DNA of 64,000 nt, from contig NZ_WUAF01000006.1 of assembly GCF_009800965.1 (NCBI RefSeq), positions 217,064 through 281,063 on the forward strand, read 5' to 3'. The DNA comes from Cognatazoarcus halotolerans (lineage in GTDB: Bacteria; Pseudomonadota; Gammaproteobacteria; Burkholderiales; Rhodocyclaceae). The notes beneath the pieces are model-generated. The model was not told the DNA's origin. It saw only the letters and a list, made by a program, of their open reading frames with translations, and searched no databases. The first letter of the stretch is position 1. Every line of letters starts with the position of its first letter. Positions 17,053 through 26,967 of this stretch are shown piece after piece. The position numbers were made by a program, and so were the translations under genes.

Positions 17053-20000
17053 CAGCGCCCGCCCTCCGGTGAAGCGTTGTCCGTTGCGTCCGGAGATGTC
17101 GGGGACGTGGTCGCGGGTGCCGGCGTTTGTGAGCCGGCCGAGTCGACCATCGATTCGAGCGAATCGTCGTCGTCCGAGTCATCCGCCCGAATGTTGCCGA
17201 GAATGGGCAGGGGATCGAGCAGGCGCCAGGCCGGCATGCTGGTGAGCAGACTGCTGACCAGTACTCCGCCGCGGATCAGCCAGGCGACGTAGCCGATCGT
17301 CAGCCCGGTGCCGGTTGCGATCGCCACCGCCACTTCCTGCCGTTCTCCCCGGGCCTCGCCCTCAGCGGAGTTTCTCAGCTCGGAAAAGGCTTGCTCGAGG
17401 CGTGTTTCCCGCTGTTCCCGACTTCCCGGGCCGTCGGTGATCGCCGGTTCCGCGGCTTCTGCAGGTGCATAAAGCAAGCCGAGGATTTCCGGGGTGCCGA
17501 GTCGGATCGGTGCCACCACGACCCGATCGATGGCGATCACTGCGACGTCGTCGCCGGTGCGCTCGGGCAGCGACTGGATCGGGGCGGTCGGCTCGCCGAT
17601 CAGCAGCGCTTCGGCCAGGGTGTCTCCGTTGCCGGAAGCGTGGTCGGGTGCGCTCGGCGTGGCGGTGACCGCAATCTCTGCCTCGGGCTCGGCGGGAGGC
17701 GGCGAAGAGACCTCCTCCTGTGGGGGTTCGGCGGTCGATGCGTTTACCGGTGTCGGAACGGCAGAGACACTGCTCGCGTATACATCGAGACTCGCAGTGG
17801 TGGTCTTGTCGCCATCGCTGACCTCGATGACGATCCGGGCGACGCCGGGCATGCCGCCGTAGCCACCGGTCACGCTGAGGCTGCGGATCGCGCCGCTTCC
17901 GGAGAGTCTTATGGCGCTGTCGGGGAGCACGGCCTGGTTGGTCGAGTACGCGCGTACCACAAGGTCCGCGGGGGCGCTTTCCTCGTCGCCGAGGTGCAGA
18001 TCGAGCGGCCCGAAACCGCTTCCCGCGGGGATTACCTGGGTGCCAGGGGCATCGATGCTCGGCGCGTCGTTGACCGGCGTGAATGCAAGCACCGCGGCCG
18101 AGGGGGCGCTGTCGAGTTCGCCATCGGAGAGTGTCAGTGTGAAGCTAGGCGCCATCTCGCTTGCATCGTGCACGAATCGCACCGTACCTGCGGCAAGCGC
18201 CGTCTGGCTGAAGCGGACGATCGGCGTTCCGGGTGCGTCGGCCAGGGCGAAGTAGCCGCCGGTGACGCTGATCACCGAGTAGTCGAGCGAAGCGTCGGCG
18301 TTGTCGATGTCCCGACCATCGAGACCGGTCGTGTCAAGGGTGACTGTTTGACCCTCGATGACGGTCAGGCGGTTGCTCAGGATGAACGGCGCATCGTTGA
18401 CCGGTTCTACGTTCAGTAAAGCGGCGCCGTCGATCATCGCCGTGCCGTCACTGACCGAGAAGCCGAAGCGCACGCTGCCGTTCCAGTTGGCGGCCGGTGT
18501 GAAGGTCCAGGTGCCGTCGCCATTGTCGATCAGGCTACCGGTGCCGCCGAGCAGGGTCAGGTTGCGCGCGACGAGGGTGTCGGCGTCAGCATCGGTCGCG
18601 CCGGCCAAGAGGTCGGTCTGGGTGATGTGCCGGCTGCCGTCCTCGAGGATGCTGCCGAGATCGATGCCGCTCACCTCGGGTGGGTCGTTGAGCGGCGTGA
18701 CGATCAGGCTTGCGGTGTTGGCCACGGCAAGGCTGCCGTCGCTGACCGTGAAACCGAAGTGCGCGTTGCCGTTCCAGTTTGCGGACGGTGCGAAGGTCCA
18801 GGTGGTGTCGCCATTGTCGATCAGGCTGCCGGTGCCGCCGAGGAGGGTCAGGTCGCGCGCGACGAGGGCGTCGGCGTCGGCGTCGGTCGCGCCGGCCAAG
18901 AGGTCGGCCTGGGTGATGCGCCGGCTGCCGTCTTCGAGGATGCTGCCGAGATCGATGGGGCCAACGGAAGGGGGGTCGTTCGTGTTGGTGAAGGCGATAG
19001 TGGCGGTGGAGGCGGGCGAGGCCGCACCGGTGCCATCGCTGACGGTCAGGGTGTAGGTCGGCGCGGCTTCGCTACCGTCATGAGTGAACACGACGCTGCC
19101 GCTGTCGATCTGCGCCTGGGTAAATGTGGAGATCGGGACCGTCGGCGCATCGGCCAGGGCGAAGCTGCCGCCACCGAGACCGGAGACGCTGTAGGTGAGG
19201 GCGGTCGCGGTGCTCTCCGCATCGCTGGCAGAGATCATCGAGCGGTCGAGGACCACGCGCTGCCCTTCGCTGATCACGAGCGTGTTCGTGGTAATGGATG
19301 GTGGGTCGTTGACCGCGGCGACGATCAGCATGGCGTTATTCGTGATCGTGGCGGTGCCGTCGTCGAGTTCGTAGGCGAATCCCGCGCTGCCGTTCCAGTT
19401 TGCGGCGGGCGTGAAGGTCCATGAGCCGTCGGCATTGTCGACGAGCGTTCCGTCGCCGCTTGTGAGCAACAGATTGATCGCTGCAAGAGCGTCACCGTCG
19501 ATGTCGCCGCTGCCTGCGGTGAGCATGCTTTGGGTAATCGTCAGTGGTGTGTCCTCCGCTATGCTGCCGAGCGTGACCGGTGTAGCGAACGGGGGGTCGT
19601 TTACCGGTCGGACGGTGAGCGTGAGCGCATGGCTGTCCACGCTGAAGGCGCTGCCGACAGTCGTGTTTGCGGTACCGCCGCTGCTGCCGACGGTCCGGTC
19701 CCAGGCGACGAAGCTCAGGGCGCCGGGGGTGGTGCCGTTGTAGTCGGCGCCGGGCCGAAAGGCCAGCCGGACGCCGTTCGAGGCCGCCAGCAGGGTGGCG
19801 TTGGTCGGCGATGCGGCGGCAAGCGGGGTCCAGCTCAGGCCGAAGTCGAGTGTGTAGTACCAGCGGCCGTTGCTTGTGTCGGCGTCGACGATGGCGATGC
19901 CGGACAGGCCTGCGGCGTCGGGGTCGCTCACGTTCTGCGGGCCGCTCCCCGAACCGACCAGGCTGACCATCTCCTGCACCGGGATGCCGGTCGCGCCGAA

Positions 20001-23000
20001 CGGTGTGCCGGCGTCTTCGTCGAGCGAATAGATCGGGCTGTCCGTGGCGACGAACGCCGGCGCGTCATTGACCCGGGTAAAGCTCAGCGAGCCGGTAAAC
20101 GGGCCGGTCGTTGCGGTGCCGTCGGACAGCGAGAAGATATATGCTGGAATCGTTTCGCTGCCGTCGTGCTCGAAACGTACGATCCCCGCGTCGATATCCG
20201 CCTGCGTGAAGCCGGCAATCGCCGTTCCCGGGGCGCTGGCGAGCGCGAAAATTCCGCCGCTGACCGTCCGGATCGAATAGATCAGTCCCGAGGCCGGGGT
20301 TTCGACATCGGAGGCCGAAAGGTTTGCTGCCGATACGACGCTGATCTGCCCCTCGGTGACCGCCAGGGGCGTGCCTTGCACCACCACCGGAAGGTCATTG
20401 ACCGGGACGATGCTCAAGGAAGCTGTTTCGACGCCGGTACTGAAGGCTGTGTTCGCGCCGTTTGCCGTGACGTCTGCAATACCGCCGTTGACGCCGGTGC
20501 TGCCGTCCCAGGCGCGAAAGCCCAGGGTGTCGAGATCGCTGCTCGCGGTGTCGGCAGCGGTCGGCTGATAGTAGAGGCGGGTCAGACCGTCATTGGCGAG
20601 CAACAGGGCGCCGGTCGGCCCCAGGGCGCCGATGGTGGTCCAGCTGTTGCCGCCGTTGATGCTGTACCACCAGGTACCGTTGGTTCGGGTGGCGTCGTAC
20701 AGCGCAATGCCGACGAGGTCGCCGTTCGCATCGCTCACGTTCCGGGGGCCATTGCCCGAGCCGATCGGGCTGACCAGCGACGAAATCGGGAGGCCGTCGG
20801 CGCTGCCATTCACCGGGGCCGGTGCACCTTCCAGCACGGAGATGGCGATCGGCCCGACCGGTACGAGTACCGGCGCCAGGTTTACATCGATCACATTGAG
20901 TTGCAGGTAACCGCTGTTGCTGCTGAACGCGCTGCTGCCGCCACCGCCCGAGGGATCGGCAAGGCTGCCGTTGGCACCGCTGCTGCGATCCCAGGCCCGG
21001 AATTCCAGGGCATTTCCGAACGAGCCGGTGGTTGCCGAGGTGTGCTCGAAGTAGAGCCGGGTATTACCGTCGGCGGCGAGCAGCCGCGCACTGGCGCTGC
21101 TCACGGCGCCGAGTGGGGACCAGGTGACGCCGCCGTCGGTGCTGTAGTGCCAGATCCCGTTCGTGGTGTCGGCCATCACGACGGCCATGCCTGCGAGTGC
21201 GCCGGTATCGGGATCGCTGATGTTTTGCGCCCCGCTGCCCGATCCGCTCAGGCTGACGAGGCTCGCGACGTTGGCGCCGACTGCGCCGACAGGGGGGCCG
21301 TTGCCGCGTAACACGTTGATGTCCGCGCCGGGACCATCGACCGACGGTGCATCGTTTACCGGGGTGTAGATGATCAGCGCGTCCGGCGGCGGTGAGGTGC
21401 CGTCGTCCGAGTCGGTCACGGTGAGCCTGTAGGCCGGTGCCGCTTCGCTACCGTCGTGGGTGAAGATGATGCGCCCCGCATTGACGTCGGCTTGGGTGAA
21501 ACTGCCGATCGGCGTCGTGGGCGACGTGCTTGTGGCGAAGAAACCGTCGCTGCTCGTCGCCACCGAGTAGAGCAGGTTCGCCGCAGGTGTCTCGACATCG
21601 CTGGCACTGAGCATCGAACTGTCGAGCGTTACGGTGCCGCCTTCCTGGATGACGAGTCGGTTGGTGGTGATGGTGGGCAGGTCGTTGATCGACCGGACGG
21701 TGAGCGAGGCAGTGCCGATCGCCGTGCTGAAGGCCGTGACACCTCCGTTGACGGTGGTGTCGGCGAAGCTGCCGTTGCTCCCGCTGAAGTGCTCCCAGGC
21801 ACGAAAACGCAGGGCTGGGGTGAGGGTGCCGTTGGTGTTGGCGTCGGGTGTGTAATGCAGGCGGGTCTGACCATTTGCAGCCAGCAACAGCGCGTTGCCG
21901 GATGACAGCATCGATGCGTCGAGCAGCGTCCAGCTTGTTCCGCCATCGACGCTGAAATGCCACCGCCCACTGTCCGCGTTTGCCGCGACGAGGGCGATTC
22001 CGGTGAGCGCGCCGGCGTCGGCGTCCTTGACGTTCTGCGGGCCGCTACCCGAGCCGGCGAAGCTCACGATCTCTGAGATCAGCCAGCCCGTCGCGCCGAC
22101 GGGCGCGGGGGCGTCCTCGTCGATTGTGCCAAGCACTACCGCCGAGCTGTTATCGAGCACCGGGGCGGTGTTGGCGACCGGCACGATGGCCTCCGGCCAG
22201 CTGAAGGTCTTTCCGCCGAGATCCGAGCCTGATCCGCTCGCCCGTTCGCCACTCCACACCACGACCAGTTGTCCCGCATCATTGAGCGCGATGTCGGGTG
22301 TCTCCTGGGCGCCGACGGTATAGGTATTGGCAATGATCTCGTCGCCCGCAACCGCGGCCCCGGCGGTGAAGGTCCGCAGAACGGTCGTTACGTCGTCTCC
22401 GTCCTGTTTGTTGGACTCCCAGGTGATCACCATGTCGCCCTGTGATGTCATCGCGATGGCCGGGCGTTCCTGCTGGTCCGCCTCGGTGGTATTGACCTGA
22501 ATGCGGGCGCCCACGGGGGTGCCGTCGGCATCGAAGCTCTGCAGGACGATTGCGTGTTTGTCGGAATCGACACCGTTCTCGGCCCAGACCAAGGAAAACG
22601 CGCCGCTTGAATCCATCGCGACCGCGGGATCCGCGACGTCGGGCTCGACCGTAATGACACCGCCGGCCGCGCCTGACGCGTCGAACGTGCGCACCAGAAC
22701 GGCCTTGCCCTGGCCTTCGTCCACCCAGGTGATGACGAACCTGCCCTCATCATTGATCGCGACGTCCGGGCTCACCTGTTTTCCGGTGGTATCGGCGTTG
22801 ACCGTGAAGACGCTGCCCAGCGCCGTGCCGCTGCCGTCGAAGCGGCGCGCGTAGATACCGTCGCTGTCGTCGCTGCCTTTGCCGCTCCAGGTGACGACGA
22901 AATCTCCCGAAGCGTTCATCGCGACGTTGGGATCCTGCTGGTCACCGGCGCTTGCCGCCGCATCCCCGTTGGTGACCATGAATGCCGCGCCGAGCGGACT

Positions 23001-24038
23001 GCCCGAGGCATTGAAGAGGCGGGCGTAGATGTCCTGATTGCCGTTCTGCGAGCTGACCCAGGTGACGACGAAGCGGCTTGTGCCGTCGGTTGAAATATCC
23101 GGCGTGATCGAGGTGCCCGACATGTCGACCGCCAGATCCGGGCTGAGTCCGGTGCCGGCGGCATTGAAGGTTCTCGCGCCAATCATCTGGCCGACGAGGA
23201 TGACGTTGTCCGCGGCCCAGACGCTCATCCAGTTGCCGTTGTCGAGCATGGCGACCTTGGGCGCGGCTTGCTCGAAAGACGAGACCGAGTTGACCTTGAT
23301 GTCGCCGCTCACGGCGGTAAGTGCCAGACTGCCCTGCCAGTTGCGGCTGGACAGCGTACTCGTCTCGATCTCGCCGCTGTGCGCTTCAAGCACCCAGTTG
23401 GCACCGGACAGCGAGCCGGTGCGATCGCTGCTTGCGGCCACGTCTGCACCGGTGAGCCGTGCCAGCGTGGCGATGAAGGCGAGGCCGTCGGTGTCGCTGG
23501 CAAGGTCGCAGCCGTAAAGCAGGATGTCCGCATCCGCGGCGAGCGCCTGGCGCCAGCCGGTCAGGTTTTCTTCGCGGGCTTCGAGTCCCGCTTGGTTCAG
23601 GGTGTCGCTTCCCAACTGCAACACCCCAGCCGCGCCGTGCGAGATGAGGTGGACCGCGGCAACGTCCGAGCGGCCGGCAAGCGCCTCGCCGATCTGTTCG
23701 ATGCCGTCCTTGTTGTCATCGAGGCGTATCACTTCCAGGCCCGGCCGCTCTGCGCTCAGTTCCGCGGTCAGGGCGTCGGCGTTTGCCACGCCGGCGTCGA
23801 CGAACAGGAGTTCGGCCCCGCCCCGCTGCGTCGCCGAGGGACCGAGCCAGGCGCCGGTATCGATGTTGAGGCTGCGGATCTCGGCGGCCGGCATCCCCGC
23901 AGCGGCGTCGCTGTCGACCGGCATCAGGTCGGCCGAATAGAGCAGGCGCGGTTCCATCTGCTCGGCCAGCGGGCGCGGCGGCAGCGTCGGTGTGGGCCGG
24001 GACGTTGGCCCGAGCAGGCGGGAGAGAAGTCTCAGCAT
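17052..24038 (-). CDS. Giant LEPR-XLL/DUF4347 surface-type repeat protein (2328 aa)
   Basis: No ordinary signal peptide is seen. The N-terminus carries the LEPR-XLL-type motif ([11 protein letters not shown] at about residues 28-38), followed by a DUF4347 domain (about 75-230; [22 protein letters not shown]). A beta-propeller-like region (about 240-620) with recurring [22 protein letters not shown] strands comes next. Then come many cadherin/Ig-like repeats with PVNDAP-type linkers up to about residue 2050. A Pro/Glu-rich tail precedes one hydrophobic segment near 2235-2265 ([20 protein letters not shown]) and an acidic C-terminus. It resembles large adhesins, but without RTX repeats or a type I signal. 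It overlaps the kinase gene and follows the adaptor gene by 12 bp. Adhesin function is inferred from architecture. Confidence 0.88.
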   Translation of the reverse strand: MLRLLSRLLGPTSRPTPTLPPRPLAEQMEPRLLYSADLMPVDSDAAAGMPAAEIRSLNIDTGAWLGPSATQRGGAELLFVDAGVANADALTAELSAERPGLEVIRLDDNKDGIEQIGEALAGRSDVAAVHLISHGAAGVLQLGSDTLNQAGLEAREENLTGWRQALAADADILLYGCDLASDTDGLAFIATLARLTGADVAASSDRTGSLSGANWVLEAHSGEIETSTLSSRNWQGSLALTAVSGDIKVNSVSSFEQAAPKVAMLDNGNWMSVWAADNVILVGQMIGARTFNAAGTGLSPDLAVDMSGTSITPDISTDGTSRFVVTWVSSQNGNQDIYARLFNASGSPLGAAFMVTNGDAAASAGDQQDPNVAMNASGDFVVTWSGKGSDDSDGIYARRFDGSGTALGSVFTVNADTTGKQVSPDVAINDEGRFVITWVDEGQGKAVLVRTFDASGAAGGVITVEPDVADPAVAMDSSGAFSLVWAENGVDSDKHAIVLQSFDADGTPVGARIQVNTTEADQQERPAIAMTSQGDMVITWESNKQDGDDVTTVLRTFTAGAAVAGDEIIANTYTVGAQETPDIALNDAGQLVVVWSGERASGSGSDLGGKTFSWPEAIVPVANTAPVLDNSSAVVLGTIDEDAPAPVGATGWLISEIVSFAGSGSGPQNVKDADAGALTGIALVAANADSGRWHFSVDGGTSWTLLDASMLSSGNALLLAANGQTRLHYTPDANTNGTLTPALRFRAWEHFSGSNGSFADTTVNGGVTAFSTAIGTASLTVRSINDLPTITTNRLVIQEGGTVTLDSSMLSASDVETPAANLLYSVATSSDGFFATSTSPTTPIGSFTQADVNAGRIIFTHDGSEAAPAYRLTVTDSDDGTSPPPDALIIYTPVNDAPSVDGPGADINVLRGNGPPVGAVGANVASLVSLSGSGSGAQNISDPDTGALAGMAVVMADTTNGIWHYSTDGGVTWSPLGAVSSASARLLAADGNTRLYFEHTSATTGSFGNALEFRAWDRSSGANGSLADPSGGGGSSAFSSNSGYLQLNVIDVNLAPVLVPVGPIAISVLEGAPAPVNGSADGLPISSLVSPIGSGNGPRNVSDANGDLVGIALYDATRTNGTWWYSINGGNSWTTIGALGPTGALLLANDGLTRLYYQPTAADTASSDLDTLGFRAWDGSTGVNGGIADVTANGANTAFSTGVETASLSIVPVNDLPVVVQGTPLAVTEGQISVVSAANLSASDVETPASGLIYSIRTVSGGIFALASAPGTAIAGFTQADIDAGIVRFEHDGSETIPAYIFSLSDGTATTGPFTGSLSFTRVNDAPAFVATDSPIYSLDEDAGTPFGATGIPVQEMVSLVGSGSGPQNVSDPDAAGLSGIAIVDADTSNGRWYYTLDFGLSWTPLAAASPTNATLLAASNGVRLAFRPGADYNGTTPGALSFVAWDRTVGSSGGTANTTVGSAFSVDSHALTLTVRPVNDPPFATPVTLGSIAEDTPLTITQSMLTAGSGDIDGDALAAINLLLTSGDGTLVDNADGSWTFTPAANWNGSAGFAYELDDGTATITNNAMLIVAAVNDPPSITTNTLVISEGQRVVLDRSMISASDAESTATALTYSVSGLGGGSFALADAPTVPISTFTQAQIDSGSVVFTHDGSEAAPTYTLTVSDGTGAASPASTATIAFTNTNDPPSVGPIDLGSILEDGSRRITQADLLAGATDADADALVARDLTLLGGTGSLIDNGDTTWTFAPSANWNGNAHFGFTVSDGSLAVANTASLIVTPLNDPPEVSGIDLGSILEDGSRHITQTDLLAGATDADADTLVARNLTLLGGTGSLIDNGDGTWTFTPAANWNGSVRFGFSVSDGTAMIDGAALLNVEPVNDAPFILSNRLTVIEGQTVTLDTTGLDGRDIDNADASLDYSVISVTGGYFALADAPGTPIVRFSQTALAAGTVRFVHDASEMAPSFTLTLSDGELDSAPSAAVLAFTPVNDAPSIDAPGTQVIPAGSGFGPLDLHLGDEESAPADLVVRAYSTNQAVLPDSAIRLSGSGAIRSLSVTGGYGGMPGVARIVIEVSDGDKTTTASLDVYASSVSAVPTPVNASTAEPPQEEVSSPPPAEPEAEIAVTATPSAPDHASGNGDTLAEALLIGEPTAPIQSLPERTGDDVAVIAIDRVVVAPIRLGTPEILGLLYAPAEAAEPAITDGPGSREQRETRLEQAFSELRNSAEGEARGERQEVAVAIATGTGLTIGYVAWLIRGGVLVSSLLTSMPAWRLLDPLPILGNIRADDSDDDDSLESMVDSAGSQTPAPATTSPTSPDATDNASPEGGR
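18374..18955 (-). repeat. Two adjacent near-identical 291-bp repeat units in the giant protein gene
   Basis: Two consecutive 97-residue units are far more alike at DNA level than the other repeats. The stretch ending at 18664 and the one ending at 18955 share long identical runs, with period 291 bp. Both encode [22 protein letters not shown] and [13 protein letters not shown]. This points to recent duplication or conversion of a cadherin-like domain. Confidence 0.75.
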
Positions 24039-24050
24039 CGGATGACGGGC

Positions 24051-25001
24051 CTACATCTCCTTGCGCGCGGAGGCGGGCCGCATGTCGCGCGGCTTCAAGG
24101 GCGACAGGCTGGTATCGAGAATGAGGGCCGGTAGCCGTTCGGTGGCCTTCGCGCGGGGCGCCGCCTTGGCGGGTTCCGCGGTCGCCTGGCCAGGCTGCTC
24201 GAACTGCGCCTTGCAGCGCAGGCCGGCGGGAATGGCATAGTCGGGGTTCGGCAGTTCGAGACGCGCGCGGAAGGTATTGCTCGCCGCATCGAGGACCCGG
24301 TCGACGCGGGTGACCCGCGCGTCGAGGCGCGAGAGGCCGGGCAGATCCGGAACAATCTCGGCGTTCATGCCGCTGGTGACGCTGCCGTACAGGGTGTTCG
24401 GCAGCACGACCTCGACGCGCAGCGGGTTCAGCTTGGCGATGCGCAGCAGCGGTCGTTCCTCGATGCGTTCGCCGACCGACAGGTAGCGGTCGGTCACCAC
24501 ACCGTCGAAGGGGCTGCGCAGCACGCGATCACCCAGGCGGGCCTCGGCAAGTTCCAGCTCGCGTTGCGAGACCTTCTGCAGATCGCGCGCCTGCTGCAGC
24601 TTCTGTCTGGCGATGCGAAGTTCCGCACTGGCCTGCTCGACCGCCTGGACCGACACGAAGTTGCGTGCGTGGAGGTCGCTGGCGCGACGGTAGCGATCCT
24701 GGGCGAGATCGAGACTGGCGACGGCGCTCTGGATCTCGGCCTCGATTTCCATGCGGCTGCGCGCCACGCCGATCTGCGCGCGCTCTACCAGGTCGCGCAG
24801 CGTCGCGACTACCTGGCCGCGGCGCACCGTATCGCCGCGCTCGACGTTGATCGAGGCAATGATGCCGGTCACCGGGCTGCCGACGTCGGCGACCTGGTCG
24901 GCTTCGATCAGGCAGCCCAGGGGCTCGCCAGGAGGGGCGGCACCCAGTGCGAGGCTGCAACCGGCAAGAAGGGCGAAGGTGACGATGTCGATGGTTTTCA
25001 T
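24051..25001 (-). CDS. Periplasmic adaptor (HlyD/RND membrane-fusion type)
   Basis: A 316-residue protein with an N-terminal signal-like segment (IVTFALLAGCSLALG). Two half-lipoyl motifs follow: VGSPVTGIIASINVERGDTV early and LRSPFDGVVTDRYLSVGERI after the hairpin. Between them is an alpha-helical hairpin of about 90 residues rich in Ala/Arg/Glu. A beta-barrel region (LRVEVVLPNTLYGSVTSGM) completes the adaptor fold. The Cys at position 15 could make it a lipoprotein, although the context (LLAGC) gives a borderline lipobox. No RND pump or outer-membrane channel lies next to it, so it probably works with the other adaptor-like proteins of this cluster. It starts 3 bp after the SecA-like stop. 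Confidence 0.85.
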   Translation of the reverse strand: MKTIDIVTFALLAGCSLALGAAPPGEPLGCLIEADQVADVGSPVTGIIASINVERGDTVRRGQVVATLRDLVERAQIGVARSRMEIEAEIQSAVASLDLAQDRYRRASDLHARNFVSVQAVEQASAELRIARQKLQQARDLQKVSQRELELAEARLGDRVLRSPFDGVVTDRYLSVGERIEERPLLRIAKLNPLRVEVVLPNTLYGSVTSGMNAEIVPDLPGLSRLDARVTRVDRVLDAASNTFRARLELPNPDYAIPAGLRCKAQFEQPGQATAEPAKAAPRAKATERLPALILDTSLSPLKPRDMRPASARKEM

Positions 25002-25004
25002 GGT

Positions 25005-26966
25005 CTAGAGTCCGGGGCCCCGGAAGGCACTGCGACGGTGCTGGTCCTGTTCGGTACGCAGCATCGTGGCGCGGAGCCGGCGGTCGTGGATCGAGTGTCG
25101 GGTTTGGGCGAGCCGCAACAGGGCGGCTGGCAGCCAGTCCGGAAGGCGTCTGAGCGCGACGCGGAGCAGGCGAATCAGCTTCGGCGGCAGCCAGGCATCG
25201 ATTCCGTCCGCGTCGAGCGCGCGGAAATCTTCAGCGCTGCCGGGATCACCCTGGCGGGCGCAGCGGCCAAGGAGTTGCCGGTCGGTGCGGGCGGTGCTGT
25301 TGTGCTGGCAGTTGATGACGTGCAGGCCACCCGCTTCGCGCACCGCTCCGCCGAGCCGGATGTCGGTGCCGCGTCCGGCCATGCGGGTGGAGATCGTGAT
25401 GCGGGCGGATTGCCCCGCGGCGGCGACGACCGCGGCTTCGTCGGCGTCCTGCAGCGCGTCGAGGACCTGATGTGCGGCCCCCTGCGCAGCGAAGTGCGCC
25501 GACAGCGCCCGCGAATCCCGGATCGAGTCGGTACCGATCAGCACCGCGCGGCCGGTGTCGGCGAGCGTCGTCGCGCGCGCGACGCAGGCGTCCCACATTT
25601 CGTCGCGGCTGACGAACACGCGCGCGCCTGAATGAATGCGGCACAGTGGCTGGTGGGTCGGCAGCGTGACCGTGCTGCGGCCATACACCGCGGCGAGTTC
25701 GGCGGCACATTCGCGCAGAGTGCCGCTCACGCCGCACAGATGCAGATAGCGCGGGAAGAAACGCTGGTAGGTGATCTGTGCCGCGGTACGGTTCTCGGTG
25801 CCGAGCGGACAGCCTTCCTTGAGTTCGATGAAGCGGTGCAGTTCGCGCGACCATGCGCGCTTGTCGGCAATGCGTCCGCTGTGGATATCGACTATCCGGA
25901 CCTGCTTGTCCTTGACCACGTAGTCACGGTCGCGCCGGTAAAGGTGCAGCGCGGTCAGTGCCTGGCGCAGGCGCGCCGCGGCCAGGCGGGGGTCGCCGTC
26001 GAGCGCTGCCGCAGCCGCTTGTCCGGCTTCGGTGAGGTCGATTCGCTCATCGCCGTCCTGCCGCCTGAAATGCAGCCCGTGCTGCAGCCGGCGGGCGCAG
26101 GCGAGGGCTGCCGTCAGTGCGCGCGTGTCGACGCTTGCGGTATCCGGACGGGCAAGGATCAGGGGCAGGCGTGCCTCGTCGATGAGCACGCTGTCAGCCT
26201 CGTCGACGATCGCCATGCACAGGCCTTGCAGCGCCCGCCGAGCGGCGCGCGAGGGGTCGGTGAATCCACGCACCGCATCGGTCAGCGGGTCCGGCTCGAA
26301 GGGCATCAACACGCTGTCGCGCAGGTAATCGAATGTCAGCTCGCGGGATGTGACGTAGGTGATGTCGGCCCGGTACGCATCGTGCCGCCGGCCCAGGCCA
26401 TCGGCCTCGCACACGCTGTCGGTGCGAAGGCCGAGAGCCTTGTATAGCGGCGACATGTCGGCCGCGTCGCGCCGTACAAGGTAGTCGTTTGCGGTCACCA
26501 CGTGAACCGGTGTGCCGGCGAGCGCTGCGCTGCCGGCGGCGAGGGCGATCGCCAGCGTCTTGCCTTCGCCGGTCGCCAGCTCGACAAACGCGCCGCAGAG
26601 CAAGGCATGGGCGGCAGCGAGTTGCACCGGGTGGGCGGTCAGGCCGAGGGTGTGGCTGGCTGCACGGGCTGCCAGCGCCAGCGCCTGCTCGCGTCGGTCG
26701 GCATCGAGTCCGTGGCGCCGCAGTGCCCGGCCCATGGCCGCGGGCTCAGCGTCCTGGCCGATGTCGCGTATGCGCGCCCGTATCCGTTCGGCCGCCGCGA
26801 GGTGAGCGGATGCGCCCGGGGCGAGCAGCCGCTGAAGCTGGCGGCGGGAGGCTTCGATGAGATCGGGCAGGGCATCGTGGCCGCGCAACTGGGGATAGCG
26901 CCCGTAGCGGATGCCGGGCGCCAGTGCCCGGGTGCGATTCGGCAGCGGCAGTTGCAGCAGCGTCAT
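25005..26966 (-). CDS. SecA-like ATPase, shortened paralogue
   Basis: A 653-residue protein from ATG 26966, which sits just after the stop of the upstream gene; an upstream in-frame start at 27065 lies inside that gene. It keeps the SecA motor motifs: Walker A ATGEGKT (131-137), TANDYLVRRDAADM, YVTSRELTFDYLRD, Walker B-like IVDEADSVLIDEARLPLIL, TRMAGRGTDIRLGG and GRCARQGDPGS. It ends soon after the last motor motif, whereas housekeeping SecA is about 900 residues. Most of the helical scaffold/wing region and the C-terminal zinc/SecB-binding tail are therefore missing. It probably powers translocation of a special client through or beside SecYEG. The giant protein two genes downstream is the natural candidate, by context only. 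Confidence 0.88.
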   Translation of the reverse strand: MTLLQLPLPNRTRALAPGIRYGRYPQLRGHDALPDLIEASRRQLQRLLAPGASAHLAAAERIRARIRDIGQDAEPAAMGRALRRHGLDADRREQALALAARAASHTLGLTAHPVQLAAAHALLCGAFVELATGEGKTLAIALAAGSAALAGTPVHVVTANDYLVRRDAADMSPLYKALGLRTDSVCEADGLGRRHDAYRADITYVTSRELTFDYLRDSVLMPFEPDPLTDAVRGFTDPSRAARRALQGLCMAIVDEADSVLIDEARLPLILARPDTASVDTRALTAALACARRLQHGLHFRRQDGDERIDLTEAGQAAAAALDGDPRLAAARLRQALTALHLYRRDRDYVVKDKQVRIVDIHSGRIADKRAWSRELHRFIELKEGCPLGTENRTAAQITYQRFFPRYLHLCGVSGTLRECAAELAAVYGRSTVTLPTHQPLCRIHSGARVFVSRDEMWDACVARATTLADTGRAVLIGTDSIRDSRALSAHFAAQGAAHQVLDALQDADEAAVVAAAGQSARITISTRMAGRGTDIRLGGAVREAGGLHVINCQHNSTARTDRQLLGRCARQGDPGSAEDFRALDADGIDAWLPPKLIRLLRVALRRLPDWLPAALLRLAQTRHSIHDRRLRATMLRTEQDQHRRSAFRGPGL

Positions 26967-26967
26967 C

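Noticed and set aside
19530..21311. 593-codon plus-strand frame inside the giant gene
   Set aside because: Shadow of the repetitive adhesin coding sequence; its periodicity mirrors the repeats.
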